DNA of 64,000 nucleotides from Micromonospora pisi. GTDB lineage: Bacteria; Actinomycetota; Actinomycetes; Mycobacteriales; Micromonosporaceae. The stretch lies in NCBI RefSeq assembly GCF_003633685.1, contig NZ_RBKT01000001.1:2356001-2420000 (forward strand), written 5' to 3'. Below are positions 9,208 through 16,810 of the stretch, piece after piece. The translations under genes and the position numbers were made by a program. Position 1 is the first letter of the stretch, and every line of letters begins with the position of its first letter. Below the pieces are notes generated by a model, which saw only the letters and a program-made list of their open reading frames with translations, ran no database searches and was not told the origin of the DNA.

Positions 9208-9552
9208 CTACTCGTCCTGGTCGCGGAGGCGGCGTTCGCGCTTGCCCCGGGCCACCTCGGTCGCCAGCGCGTCGAGGTGTGGGGTCCAGAACCGCCGGAA
9301 ACGGGCGAGCCACACGTCCACGTCTCGTAGTGGCTCGGAGTTGACCGCGTAGAGACGGCGGGTGCCCTGCGGCCGTACGGTCGCGAAGCCGTTCTCGCGG
9401 AGCACCTTGAGGTGCTGTGACACGGCCGGCTGGCTGATCCCGAACTCGCGTTGGATCACGGTGGTGACCGCGCCGGAGGTCAGCTCCCCGTCGGCGAGCA
9501 GTTCGAGGATCCGCCGCCGCACCGGGTCCCCGAGTACGTCGAACGCGTGCAC
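9208..9552 (-). CDS. ArsR-family transcriptional repressor
   Basis: This small winged-helix repressor (114 aa from GTG 9552; 117 aa from TTG 9561) has the ArsR fold: FDVLGDPVRRRILELLADGELT, the recognition helix ISQPAVSQHLKVLRENGFA, and a wing with TRRLYAVNSEPL. It lacks an obvious cysteine metal site, so it belongs to the metal-free group usually paired with SRPBCC genes. Its promoter places the transcription start close to GTG 9552, suggesting a leaderless message. It probably represses itself and the SRPBCC gene 20 nt downstream through the dyad that overlaps the promoter. Confidence 0.92.
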   Translation of the reverse strand: MHAFDVLGDPVRRRILELLADGELTSGAVTTVIQREFGISQPAVSQHLKVLRENGFATVRPQGTRRLYAVNSEPLRDVDVWLARFRRFWTPHLDALATEVARGKRERRLRDQDE

Positions 9553-9589
9553 GAGCAGCAAGTTATCAGTGCACGCTTATATAAGTCAA
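9545..9589 (-). promoter_or_regulatory. Promoter with overlapping GCGTGCAC-N16-GTGCACGC operator for the ArsR-SRPBCC operon
   Basis: On the minus strand, TTGACT (9584-9589) and GATAAC (9562-9567) are spaced by 16 bp and make a good -35/-10 pair. Expected transcription starts at about 9552-9556, at or next to the GTG start codon, so the message is probably leaderless. An 8-bp perfect inverted repeat (9569-9576 and 9545-9552) flanks the -10 and is well placed to be the ArsR operator. Confidence 0.65.
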
Positions 9590-9738
9590 CCCTGGTCATC
9601 CCGGTCGATCGTCAGGGGTGCCTCCAGACGACGTGGCAATCCGACCCTCCCGGACCGCTCGCCGAATCAGGTAGATGTCAGCGGCCACGGCCCCGAACAT
9701 CCGGTGAGGCACACCGACGACGCGCCGAACCGGACAGG

Positions 9739-10458
9739 CTACTGAATAATCACCTTGTCGACGTCGGCCCCCGGCCCGGCATCGCTGTAGAACCTGATGT
9801 CGACCGATCCCGAGGGCAGAACGATCTGAAACGTCACCAGGGCCGGCGTCTCCCAGCTACCGCCCGTTACCTGACGGACCTGGGGAGGCCCGCCATTCAC
9901 GCTGACCATCAGGGTCCTTGGGCCATCGCTCTCGTAAACGACACCCATGGTTCTCGGGCCGGCGACGGGCACCTGGGCGTGCATGACGAGATGATTGCCA
10001 TCGCCAATGTAACGGACTCGATAACCACCATCACACGTACCGCACCGGACCACCTGGGCACCGAGAAGTTCGTTACGTGGGTCCTCTGCCTGAATGACGA
10101 TCTGAGGAAACGGCTGAGCCGTGGGTGACGTCGGCGGCGCACCTCTTGACTCGGCCGGGCGCGGGGTGGTGGCACCGGGGTCAGACGTCGGCCGGATGGC
10201 CTCCGGCGAAGTCGTCGAGCGCGAGCGGGTCGGGGTCGGCGTGACTGGGGCGGTGACGGAGGGCCCCGGAGACCCCTGCTCGCCAGTCGGTCCCACCAGC
10301 GGCGACAGGCTCGGCGCACCGAGCGCGCTCTCACCCGAAGCCTGCGCCGGAGGAAGGGTGGCCGCCCACAGAACCAGCCCCGTCGCGGCGATCACCCCGA
10401 GTACGGTCATCGCCATCAGGACGTAGCCGAATCCGCTGAGACCGCCGCCGTCGCGCAC
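9739..10458 (-). CDS. Membrane-anchored protein with C-terminal CBM6/CBM35-like domain
   Basis: This protein of about 239 aa has one N-terminal transmembrane segment (YVLMAMTVLGVIAATGLVLWAA, in two parts around residues 10-30). A Pro/Thr/Ser-rich linker of about 80 residues follows, then a C-terminal beta-sandwich of about 120 residues. That domain starts with IVIQAEDP, contains GYRVRYIGDGNHLVMHAQVP and ends with GADVDKVIIQ, a pattern typical of CBM6/CBM35 carbohydrate-binding modules. It would be displayed outside the membrane. The start is uncertain: the frame stays open to 10710, but that extra part (10459-10710) looks non-coding and no start has a clear ribosome-binding site. No catalytic domain is present. 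Confidence 0.7.
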   Translation of the reverse strand: MRDGGGLSGFGYVLMAMTVLGVIAATGLVLWAATLPPAQASGESALGAPSLSPLVGPTGEQGSPGPSVTAPVTPTPTRSRSTTSPEAIRPTSDPGATTPRPAESRGAPPTSPTAQPFPQIVIQAEDPRNELLGAQVVRCGTCDGGYRVRYIGDGNHLVMHAQVPVAGPRTMGVVYESDGPRTLMVSVNGGPPQVRQVTGGSWETPALVTFQIVLPSGSVDIRFYSDAGPGADVDKVIIQ

Positions 10459-10810
10459 CTTGTGGATGCCCCGGTAGTTCCTTTCGCCGGCCGCCCGTCG
10501 GATGGAGTTTCCATAAAATCCATCTCGGCCGACTTTCGTCGCTCCAGGCCGCAACGAACGCCCCGCATCCCCTGAACGCACTTTCCCTCCATCAGCCGAA
10601 AAGCAACCCTGACCCGCTGCGCCACCACCATGACGGGCAGCACGGGTGTCGGGTTCACAGCGACGGCCGAAATCCCTCCCCGACCCTGCTCGAGGAGGCC
10701 GAAATGTCACGAGGGGGCGAAATGCGAGCAGGCTTTCCGGCGATCCGCCGCCGCCGGGCAGTTCGTGAGGGGTGCGTCGTCGATTCCCTTACCGAGAGCT
10801 CGCCCCGGAA

Positions 10811-11200
10811 TCAGCGGTTGAACGCGAGATAGAGCGCCAGGGTGAAGTTCCCGATCAGGATGATCGCGCCCACGACGGCGAACCACCGCTGCCAGGACGT
10901 CCATCGATGGGCCTTCCCCGCCCGTACGTCGTTTGCCCTCTCCACCAGGGCCGCGGCGACGGTGACCGCGATCTTCTCCCGCTCCCCGGCGTCGCGGCGG
11001 TCCGAGGTAACACTCGCACTGAACAGGCTGACGTTGGAGCGCAGTTCCTCAGTGAGGCTCTGTAGCGCGAGGGTCATCGCGTCGATCGATCCGTTTATCT
11101 TCTGTAAATGGTCGTCATGACCTTGTAGGCGCTGCTCGATCCGTCCCGCGCCCAGCCCACGGCGATAGGCTTCCTCTTCGTTGGAATCCGGCGTGGCCAT
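10811..11200 (-). CDS. Small coiled-coil protein with C-terminal membrane anchor
   Basis: This is a 129-aa protein that I do not recognise as a named family. The first 35 residues are charged (NEEEAYRRGLGAGRIEQRLQ). A helical, probably coiled-coil stretch follows (INGSIDAMTLALQSLTEEL). The end is basic and tryptophan-rich (HRWTSWQRW) and leads into a single transmembrane segment (FAVVGAIILIGNFTLALYLAF). The architecture resembles XhlA-type phage proteins and other small tail-anchored proteins, but sequence similarity cannot be claimed. A GTG at 11209 is an alternative start. Neighbours give no clue. Confidence 0.55.
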   Translation of the reverse strand: MATPDSNEEEAYRRGLGAGRIEQRLQGHDDHLQKINGSIDAMTLALQSLTEELRSNVSLFSASVTSDRRDAGEREKIAVTVAAALVERANDVRAGKAHRWTSWQRWFAVVGAIILIGNFTLALYLAFNR

Positions 11201-11388
11201 TGTCAGCACCCACGCTCGTCAAGCCTGCTCTGCGGCGGAATCATGGGCGGGAACACGATGGACCCCCTACTGCCGTTGCGGGGCCGAGGTTCGGCTTCGT
11301 CGGTGCATCCGACTGATCAACTGTGGCCGGCACCCGTCGACCGGGTCAAACCGTTCCACTCTGCCCATAATCGCAGCTCAGAGGGGAC

Positions 11389-11640
11389 TTAGCTAGCCCC
11401 GACCCACAAGCTCCCCGGGGCCAGGGCGGCGACGACGGCCGGCAACTGCGGCGGCTCGATCCGATCCGGTAGCGGGTCCAACTCGGAGCGGGCGACCCAG
11501 GCGTACGTACTCCTGGAGGTTGACCTGCTCGTCGGGGAGCAGGCCGGCTCTGGTCAGGGCGGGCCGCTCCCCGGCGAAACGGGCGAGGAAAAAATGCTCC
11601 GGGCCGACAAACCGCTTGCCGTCGCGCCCGCACCGACCCT
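11389..11640 (-). pseudogene. Broken NUDIX hydrolase remnant with 4-bp GTAC duplication
   Basis: Two reading frames join into the C-terminal half of a NUDIX hydrolase. The upstream frame gives RDGKRFVGPEHFFLARFAGE then GLLPDEQVNLQEY. The downstream frame gives WVARSELDPLPDRIEPPQLP and continues to a TAA at 11389-11391. The join is at GAGTACGTACGCC: removing one GTAC restores a single frame reading NLQEYAWVARSELDPL. The N-terminal half, including the NUDIX box, is missing, so the gene is both truncated and frameshifted. The upstream boundary is approximate. Confidence 0.72.
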
Positions 11641-11989
11641 CTGCGCATGGTCGGGAGGGTTGTCGGTCGGGCTGGTGGAGGTGCCGCGTCGTTGCCGGCC
11701 GGCACCTCGCGCAACGCGCTCTCGAACATTCACTGACAGCGATCTCGACTACGACAAACGCATGATTCGCGCAGGCTCGGCAACTCGCGAACAATATTCA
11801 CACAGCACACCCTCTGTCCTTGATTACACATTAGGACAACTGGTTGCCGGCACCTGAGGCATTTAATCTGGAGAGGTAGATGGAAATGGACCGGAGGAGA
11901 ACATCTTTCAACTTCCGGGGCCCATGGTTCGCCGCCATTTACTCCATCCCCGCGGGCTGCCGCAGCCTGCCGTACCGAGGAGCAGCATC
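11641..11989. other. Non-coding stretch upstream of the 11990 gene
   Basis: No convincing gene is seen in these 349 bp. The base composition falls towards AT around 11780-11850, where a promoter for the plus-strand gene at 11990 may lie. A clear -35/-10 pair could not be assigned. Confidence 0.4.
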
Positions 11990-12394
11990 ATGTCCGAATC
12001 CGACGTAAACCAATCCGACGAGCAGCCCCCACTCGCTGAAACCGAGGCAGCCGAAGCAGGCACGGAAGTCGTGCCGGCGACTGGCGCCGGCCTGCCGCCC
12101 ACCGCCCAGACATTCTTCGCGGTGGTCAACGCCAATGGCACCCTCGCCCGAGGATTTGGCGTTGTCTCGTCGACCCGGCTGGCCACGGGCCAGTACCAGG
12201 TCGCGTTCACCCACGACGTCAGGGGCTCCGCCTACGTCGGAACGCTCGGACTGTCCGGCAGCGTGGGGGCGTCGCCCAGCGGCGAGATCGCGGTGGTCGG
12301 TCGCGCTGGCCTGATCAACGGGGTCTTCGTGCAGACCTTCGCTTCGACCGGAACCGCATCGGACCGAGGCTTCCATCTGGCCATTCATTCCTGA
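11990..12394 (+). CDS. Uncharacterised protein with acidic disordered N-terminus and beta-rich C-terminus
   Basis: This 134-aa protein of unknown function starts at ATG 11990, preceded by GAGGAG at good spacing. The first 35 residues are acidic and low-complexity (SDEQPPLAETEAAEAGTEVV). The remaining 95 residues alternate beta-type strands with short turns (FFAVVNANGTLARGFGVVSS, YQVAFTHDVRGSAYVGTLGL, FVQTFASTGTASDRGFHLAI), resembling a compact sandwich or a phage-fibre-like module. No signal peptide or transmembrane segment is visible. A perfect hairpin terminator follows 6 bp after the stop. Confidence 0.65.
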   Translation: MSESDVNQSDEQPPLAETEAAEAGTEVVPATGAGLPPTAQTFFAVVNANGTLARGFGVVSSTRLATGQYQVAFTHDVRGSAYVGTLGLSGSVGASPSGEIAVVGRAGLINGVFVQTFASTGTASDRGFHLAIHS

Positions 12395-12400
12395 CAGCCA

Positions 12401-12442
12401 GTCAATGGTCCCCGTGGCGTTTCGGCCACGGGGACCATTGAC
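12401..12442. terminator. Perfect 18-bp-stem bidirectional hairpin terminator
   Basis: GTCAATGGTCCCCGTGGC (12401-12418), a 6-nt loop, and its exact reverse complement (12425-12442) form an unbroken 18-bp stem. It lies between convergent genes (stops at 12394 plus and 12494 minus), so it can end transcription from both sides. There is no U-tract, which is usual in actinobacteria. Confidence 0.9.
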
Positions 12443-12493
12443 GAGCACCTACGGTCGACTGCGGAATTGGACGCTGACCGCAGCGGTGTTGAT

Positions 12494-13252
12494 TCAGCTG
12501 CCAGCGCCCGCGGTCGTAGCACCATGCGAGGGTCGCTTGAGCCAGGGTGACGTTCTCGTCTCCACGAGTCGCATCGCGACGATGTGCAATTTGGTGTTGG
12601 TGTTCTGGGAGACCCGGACCAGCAGGTCGAATGCCGCCGAGGCACTCAGTTGATATCGCTCCATGAGGATGCCGCATGCCTGGCCGACCGTCGCGCGGCG
12701 TTCCAGGCCGTGCAGCATGTCACGGTGCTCTTTTACTCGCAGCAGAGCGACGGTCGAGTGGGTGGCGAGTACCAGTGCGTTCTGTCTGGCCTGGATGTCG
12801 TAGGCGTGGCGCTGAGTGGCGTAGAGATTCAGGGAGCCCAGGGTGCGGCGGTCGGCGAACAGTCGGACGCTGAGAATGCTGAGGAGGCCGAACTCCTGGA
12901 CGGCCGATGGCCCCCACAACAACCATCGATTGTCCCGGCTCAGGTCGTTGCACAGCACCTCGTCCTGGCCCGCGAGGGCAGTGAGACAGGGACCTTCGCC
13001 GAGTTGACACTGGAGCTCGTCGGCACCTCGGGCGATCTTGTTGCTCGCCGCCAGGACGGTGGGGCGGCGCCGGTTCAGCATGGTGATGCTGGTTTCCTCG
13101 CACCCGGGCACCAGCACCGGAGCTAACGTCAGGATGGTCTCCATGATTACCTGCTGGTCCGGGCCGGTGAGCAGTTGGCGGGCCATGGCCGTGAGGTGGG
13201 TGACCAGACGTTCGTGGTTACCGCTGTCTGTGATGTTTTGCCGCTCGGTCAT
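12494..13252 (-). CDS. GAF-ANTAR domain RNA-binding regulator
   Basis: This 252-aa protein combines a GAF sensor domain (residues about 20-165; PGCEETSITMLNRRRPTVLAAS, then LGEGPCLTALAGQDEVLC) with a C-terminal ANTAR domain (about 175-235; LERRATVGQACGILMERYQL, ASAAFDLLVRVSQNTNTKL). ANTAR domains bind paired hairpins in RNA and act as transcription antiterminators. This single-chain GAF-ANTAR form is common in actinobacteria, and the signal sensed is unknown. A close architectural paralogue lies at 15898-16611. No kinase partner is adjacent. Confidence 0.92.
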   Translation of the reverse strand: MTERQNITDSGNHERLVTHLTAMARQLLTGPDQQVIMETILTLAPVLVPGCEETSITMLNRRRPTVLAASNKIARGADELQCQLGEGPCLTALAGQDEVLCNDLSRDNRWLLWGPSAVQEFGLLSILSVRLFADRRTLGSLNLYATQRHAYDIQARQNALVLATHSTVALLRVKEHRDMLHGLERRATVGQACGILMERYQLSASAAFDLLVRVSQNTNTKLHIVAMRLVETRTSPWLKRPSHGATTAGAGS

Positions 13253-14201
13253 CTGCTCGTCCGTCTGCTTGTTCGTGGTTCAAGCGTGGATCGGTCGTGG
13301 CGGAGCGTTGCCGCCCGACCGGGCTCGGTGGGTGATCAGGGTGCCCGGGCAGACCTGACCGCTCTGGTCGCCGGTCTGGTCGACTTCGGGAACGAAGATG
13401 ACGTTCGCGGGTCTGCCGGGCCTTACCGTCGCTGAGCCGTAGCGGGCCTGGCGCGGATGGCATCGGTGACGGTGACCGGCCGGGTCGTTGTCACGCACCG
13501 CGTCGGCCGAGGTCCGGACATGGGGACCAGGGACCGTGGGGCATGAATAGGGGTGGACGCTGGCCGGCTGCTTGACCAACTGTGGGCCCTGTCGCCGGGT
13601 CGCAGAACCACGGGCGCACCGGGATGGTGGCGGAGGGTCATGTCGTCCACCCGTAGTGCAGTGCGGACCGGCTCAACCCGCCCTTCGGTAATCCGCTGGC
13701 ATCGGCGGACCTCGAATCACCAAAAAGCATACGCCTCGCCTTCAGGGCGAACAACTCCTAAGTGTTAGATGACGGACAAAGGCCACTGACCTGTTCCGGG
13801 GAACAGGACCACATCTCGCAGGACGATGGTCCGCGCTGCTGACTGTTCAGAATGCGAAGGTCCTGTTCAATTTGCGCGGTCACGGAACAGCGCTAGTGGA
13901 CATACCGCCGTGGTCCGGAGCAGATTTGGGTGACGGCGCCGGGGAGCCCGGGCCTCCCGGCACCGCCGGGTTGGGGCGGTTCAGCAGCGAGCCGTCCCAA
14001 CCACCCGAATGAGCCGGCACCGTAAGCAGCCCGTCGGGTGTCCCTCGATCGCCATTCCCTCGTACGTCTGGATGCGAGTCGGGTAGCCGACCCCACAGGT
14101 GGTCAGTTAGCCGACTGACATTCGTCATCCCCCGGCGTGACTCTGGATAAACCGCCTGGGTCGAGCAACCTGCCCACTCAGTTCGACCGAGGGGAGGGAC
14201 C
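13253..14201. other. 949-bp gene-poor region between a GAF-ANTAR gene and a secreted dehydrogenase gene
   Basis: I see no supportable gene here: short open frames on both strands lack codon bias or ribosome-binding sites. The middle part (13690-13880) is less GC-rich and contains several CTGTTC/GAACAG elements. A plus-strand promoter for the 14202 gene is expected in the last 100 bp but could not be pinned down. Confidence 0.5.
13790..13807. promoter_or_regulatory. Palindrome CCTGTTCCGGGGAACAGG (possible operator)
   Basis: This is an 18-bp perfect palindrome (8-bp arms, GG centre). More CTGTTC or GAACAG half-sites follow within about 90 bp (near 13845, 13861 and 13886). The GTTC-N4-GAAC orientation is the reverse of the actinobacterial LexA box, so it is probably not a LexA site. 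The regulator is unknown. Confidence 0.4.
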
Positions 14202-15623
14202 ATGCTCACACGAAAAGCACACTTCCTGACCACTGTGGTGGCGCTTGTTTCCGCAATCCTCACGGCACCCGGTACGGCAGTGGCCGTACTGCCGCCGTAC
14301 TTCGTCGACCAGGTGGCCTTCGCCGGCTTGACCCAGCCGACGAAGGTTGCCTTCGCCGCCGACGGTCGGGTCTTCGTGGCCGAAAAACGGGGTGTGATCA
14401 AGGTTTTTGACAACCTGGTCGACACCACGGCCACCACTTTCGCCGACCTGAGCACGGCGGTCTACGACTACGAGGACCTCGGCCTGCTCGGGCTCGCGCT
14501 CGCGCCCGGCTTCCCCGGCAATCCGTGGGTGTACGTCAGTTACACCCACGACGCACCGCCCGGTGGCACCGCCCCTGTCTACCGCGACACGTGCCCGGCG
14601 ACCGACAGTTGTCTGGCGAGCGGCCGAGTCTCCCGGTTGAGAGCCTCCGGCAACGGGATGATCGGCGCCGAACAGGTCCTGGTAACCGACTGGTGCCAGC
14701 AGAGCGACACGCACTCCATGGGCGATGTCGCCTTCGGGCCCGACGGCGCCCTGTACGTGGCCGGTGGTGAGGGTGCGAGTGGTAACCAGGTCGACTACGG
14801 GCAGCTCGGCACACCCACCAACCCGTGCGGCGATCCGCCGTCCCCGGTCGGCGGCGCGATGACCCCGCCAACCGCCAGGGGTGGAGCACTGCGCTCACAG
14901 AGCCCACGTTCGGGTGGGCCGGCACGACTGTCCGGAACGGTGATCAGAATCAACCCGGCGACGGGTGCGGCCCTGCCGGACAATCCCCAGGCCGGCAGCC
15001 TGGACGCGAACACCCGTCGGATCATCGCGTACGGCCTGCGTAATCCGTTCCGGTTCGTGTTCCGCCCCGGCACCCGCGAAATCTGGCTGGGCGACGTCGG
15101 GTTCCGGGACTGGGAGGAGATCGACCGGTTGGTTCCGGCGACCAGCGGGGCGGCACCCAACTACGGTTGGCCCTGTTACGAGGGGGCGACCCGGCAACCG
15201 AACTACGACGCGGCCAACCTCAACCTCTGCGAGACCCTCTACACCGCCGGCCCGGCCGCGGTGGTCGCACCGTTCCACACCTACCGACACGCCCTTCCGG
15301 TCGTACCGGGGGACGGATGCCGGACCACCAGTGGCGCGATCACCGGACTCGCCTATCTACCGGAAACTCCCGGCAACTACCCGGCCCGCTACAAGGGTGG
15401 CCTCTTCTTCACCGACCTGCTCCGGCAGTGCGTCTGGGCGATCAAGCCGGGCTCGGGCGGTGTACCCAACCCTCGCTACATCCAGCCGCTGGGCAGCACG
15501 ATCGGCCTGCCGGTGGACCTGGCGGTCGGTCCCGACTGCAATGTCTACTACGTCAGCATCACCACCGGCGCGGTGCGGCGCTATGTCTACAAGACCGGCG
15601 GGACCGGAGGTTGCCCGCCATGA
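14202..15623 (+). CDS. Secreted sorbosone dehydrogenase-like (GSDH) beta-propeller protein
   Basis: This 473-aa exported protein has a signal peptide (about 28 residues, ending near GTAVAV) and a six-bladed propeller of the glucose/sorbosone dehydrogenase family, which uses PQQ when active. Family landmarks are GLTQPTKVAFAADGRVFVAEKRG, ALAPGFPGNPWVYVSY, HSMGDVAFGPDGALYVAGGEG, IAYGLRNPFRFVFRPGT and GDVGFRDWEEIDRL. It is preceded by GAGGGGAGGGACC. Many actinobacterial homologues are fused to other domains; this one is not. No PQQ biosynthesis genes are nearby, so activity is uncertain. It is flanked by two GAF-ANTAR regulator genes. Confidence 0.9.
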   Translation: MLTRKAHFLTTVVALVSAILTAPGTAVAVLPPYFVDQVAFAGLTQPTKVAFAADGRVFVAEKRGVIKVFDNLVDTTATTFADLSTAVYDYEDLGLLGLALAPGFPGNPWVYVSYTHDAPPGGTAPVYRDTCPATDSCLASGRVSRLRASGNGMIGAEQVLVTDWCQQSDTHSMGDVAFGPDGALYVAGGEGASGNQVDYGQLGTPTNPCGDPPSPVGGAMTPPTARGGALRSQSPRSGGPARLSGTVIRINPATGAALPDNPQAGSLDANTRRIIAYGLRNPFRFVFRPGTREIWLGDVGFRDWEEIDRLVPATSGAAPNYGWPCYEGATRQPNYDAANLNLCETLYTAGPAAVVAPFHTYRHALPVVPGDGCRTTSGAITGLAYLPETPGNYPARYKGGLFFTDLLRQCVWAIKPGSGGVPNPRYIQPLGSTIGLPVDLAVGPDCNVYYVSITTGAVRRYVYKTGGTGGCPP

Positions 15624-15897
15624 TGCTCGGCGACGGCCGCATCAGCCCGCGCGGCCTGCGGCGCGGCCGGCCCGGACGGGCGCGCCGCAGCCGATGACCG
15701 CACCGGGGGTGGCCGGCCGCAGACGGCCGCCCCCGGTGCCCATACCGTTGTCACCTTCTCCCCCGCCGGAGCGCCCGCGCTCCGGGGACCTGACCGCCCC
15801 GGTCGGACCGCGGTGGTGTTCGTTATTCGCGCAACTGGCGGTCAACTGGTTCGCTATCTGTGCTGACGATCGGCGGCCGTGCCGGCATCGTTACGGT

Positions 15898-16611
15898 GTG
15901 GAAGCGAATTCGCTGGCAGACCGGATGGCCTCCTGGGCGCGCATGTTGGCATCAGCGCCCGATCCGACGAATCTGCTGGCCCACGTCGCCACGATGACCC
16001 GGACGGAGGTGCCCGGCGCAGACGCCGTCGGGGTGACCGTCTTCGACAGTTCGGGGCTGTCTCTCAAGGCGTCCACCGGGGCGCTGGTGCTTGGCATGGA
16101 TGCGGCCCAGCGCACGGTGCGCGAGGGGCCTTGCCTGGACGCCGCCGCGACTCGGGCGACCGTCCGTAGCGACGACCTCACCTCCGACGTCCGCTGGCCC
16201 AGGCTCGCACCACATGCCGCCGAGGTCGGCGTACGTTCGGCGCTCGCGCTGAGGCTCTTCGTGACCGACCGGCCGTTGGGCGTGCTGAGCATCTACGCCA
16301 CCACAGCAGGTGCCTTCGGGCAGGTCGCCGAGGCGACTGGCAGTCTGCTGGCGGCGCACGCGGCCGTGGCGATCGCCGCGATGAGCGTGCAGTTCGAGTT
16401 GCGTACGGCGCTGGAGTCCCGGGACCTGATCGGGCAGGCCAAGGGGGTGTTGATGGAACGGTGCGGGGTGACCGCCGAGGAGGCGTTCAAGTGGCTCACG
16501 GTCACCTCGCAGCGGAGCAACATCAAGCTCAGGGACGTCGCCCGGGAGCTGATGACCTCTCGCGATTCCGGGGGGTGGGCCGCTGGCGCACCCGTCGACC
16601 CGCCCCAGTAG
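15898..16611 (+). CDS. GAF-ANTAR domain RNA-binding regulator (second copy)
   Basis: This protein of about 237 aa has a GAF domain (about residues 20-160; GADAVGVTVFDSSGLSLKAST, VREGPCLDAAATR, RPLGVLSIYATTAGAF). A C-terminal ANTAR domain follows (ALESRDLIGQAKGVLMERCG, EEAFKWLTVTSQRSNIKLRD). GTG 15898 is the likeliest start because it leaves a normal-length helix before the GAF domain; ATG 15925 is the alternative. No good ribosome-binding site is seen, so it may be leaderless. Like its paralogue at 12494 it probably controls transcription antitermination in response to an unknown signal. Confidence 0.9.
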   Translation: MEANSLADRMASWARMLASAPDPTNLLAHVATMTRTEVPGADAVGVTVFDSSGLSLKASTGALVLGMDAAQRTVREGPCLDAAATRATVRSDDLTSDVRWPRLAPHAAEVGVRSALALRLFVTDRPLGVLSIYATTAGAFGQVAEATGSLLAAHAAVAIAAMSVQFELRTALESRDLIGQAKGVLMERCGVTAEEAFKWLTVTSQRSNIKLRDVARELMTSRDSGGWAAGAPVDPPQ

Positions 16612-16810
16612 GCCCGTCTGTCCACAACGCGCACATTTACCCACCTGATCTTCGTATTCCGGACAAGTGTTGATACTGTCGGATCAGGCGGATTATCTGC
16701 TTGACCGACCGGCCACACGGTCATCTGTCGGCCGCGGGTGCGGCTGAACATCAAGGGCATACGTCCTTCGGATGGCATGCCGACACGCGCTCGCGAAAGC
16801 GTTTGCCTCC

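Noticed and set aside
13790-13807. LexA box
   Set aside because: The half-sites are in the order GTTC-N4-GAAC, opposite to the actinobacterial GAAC-N4-GTTC LexA site.
14965-15897. N-terminal extension of the second GAF-ANTAR protein
   Set aside because: It is antiparallel-frame noise over the GSDH-like gene, which has a signal peptide and conserved motifs in its own frame.
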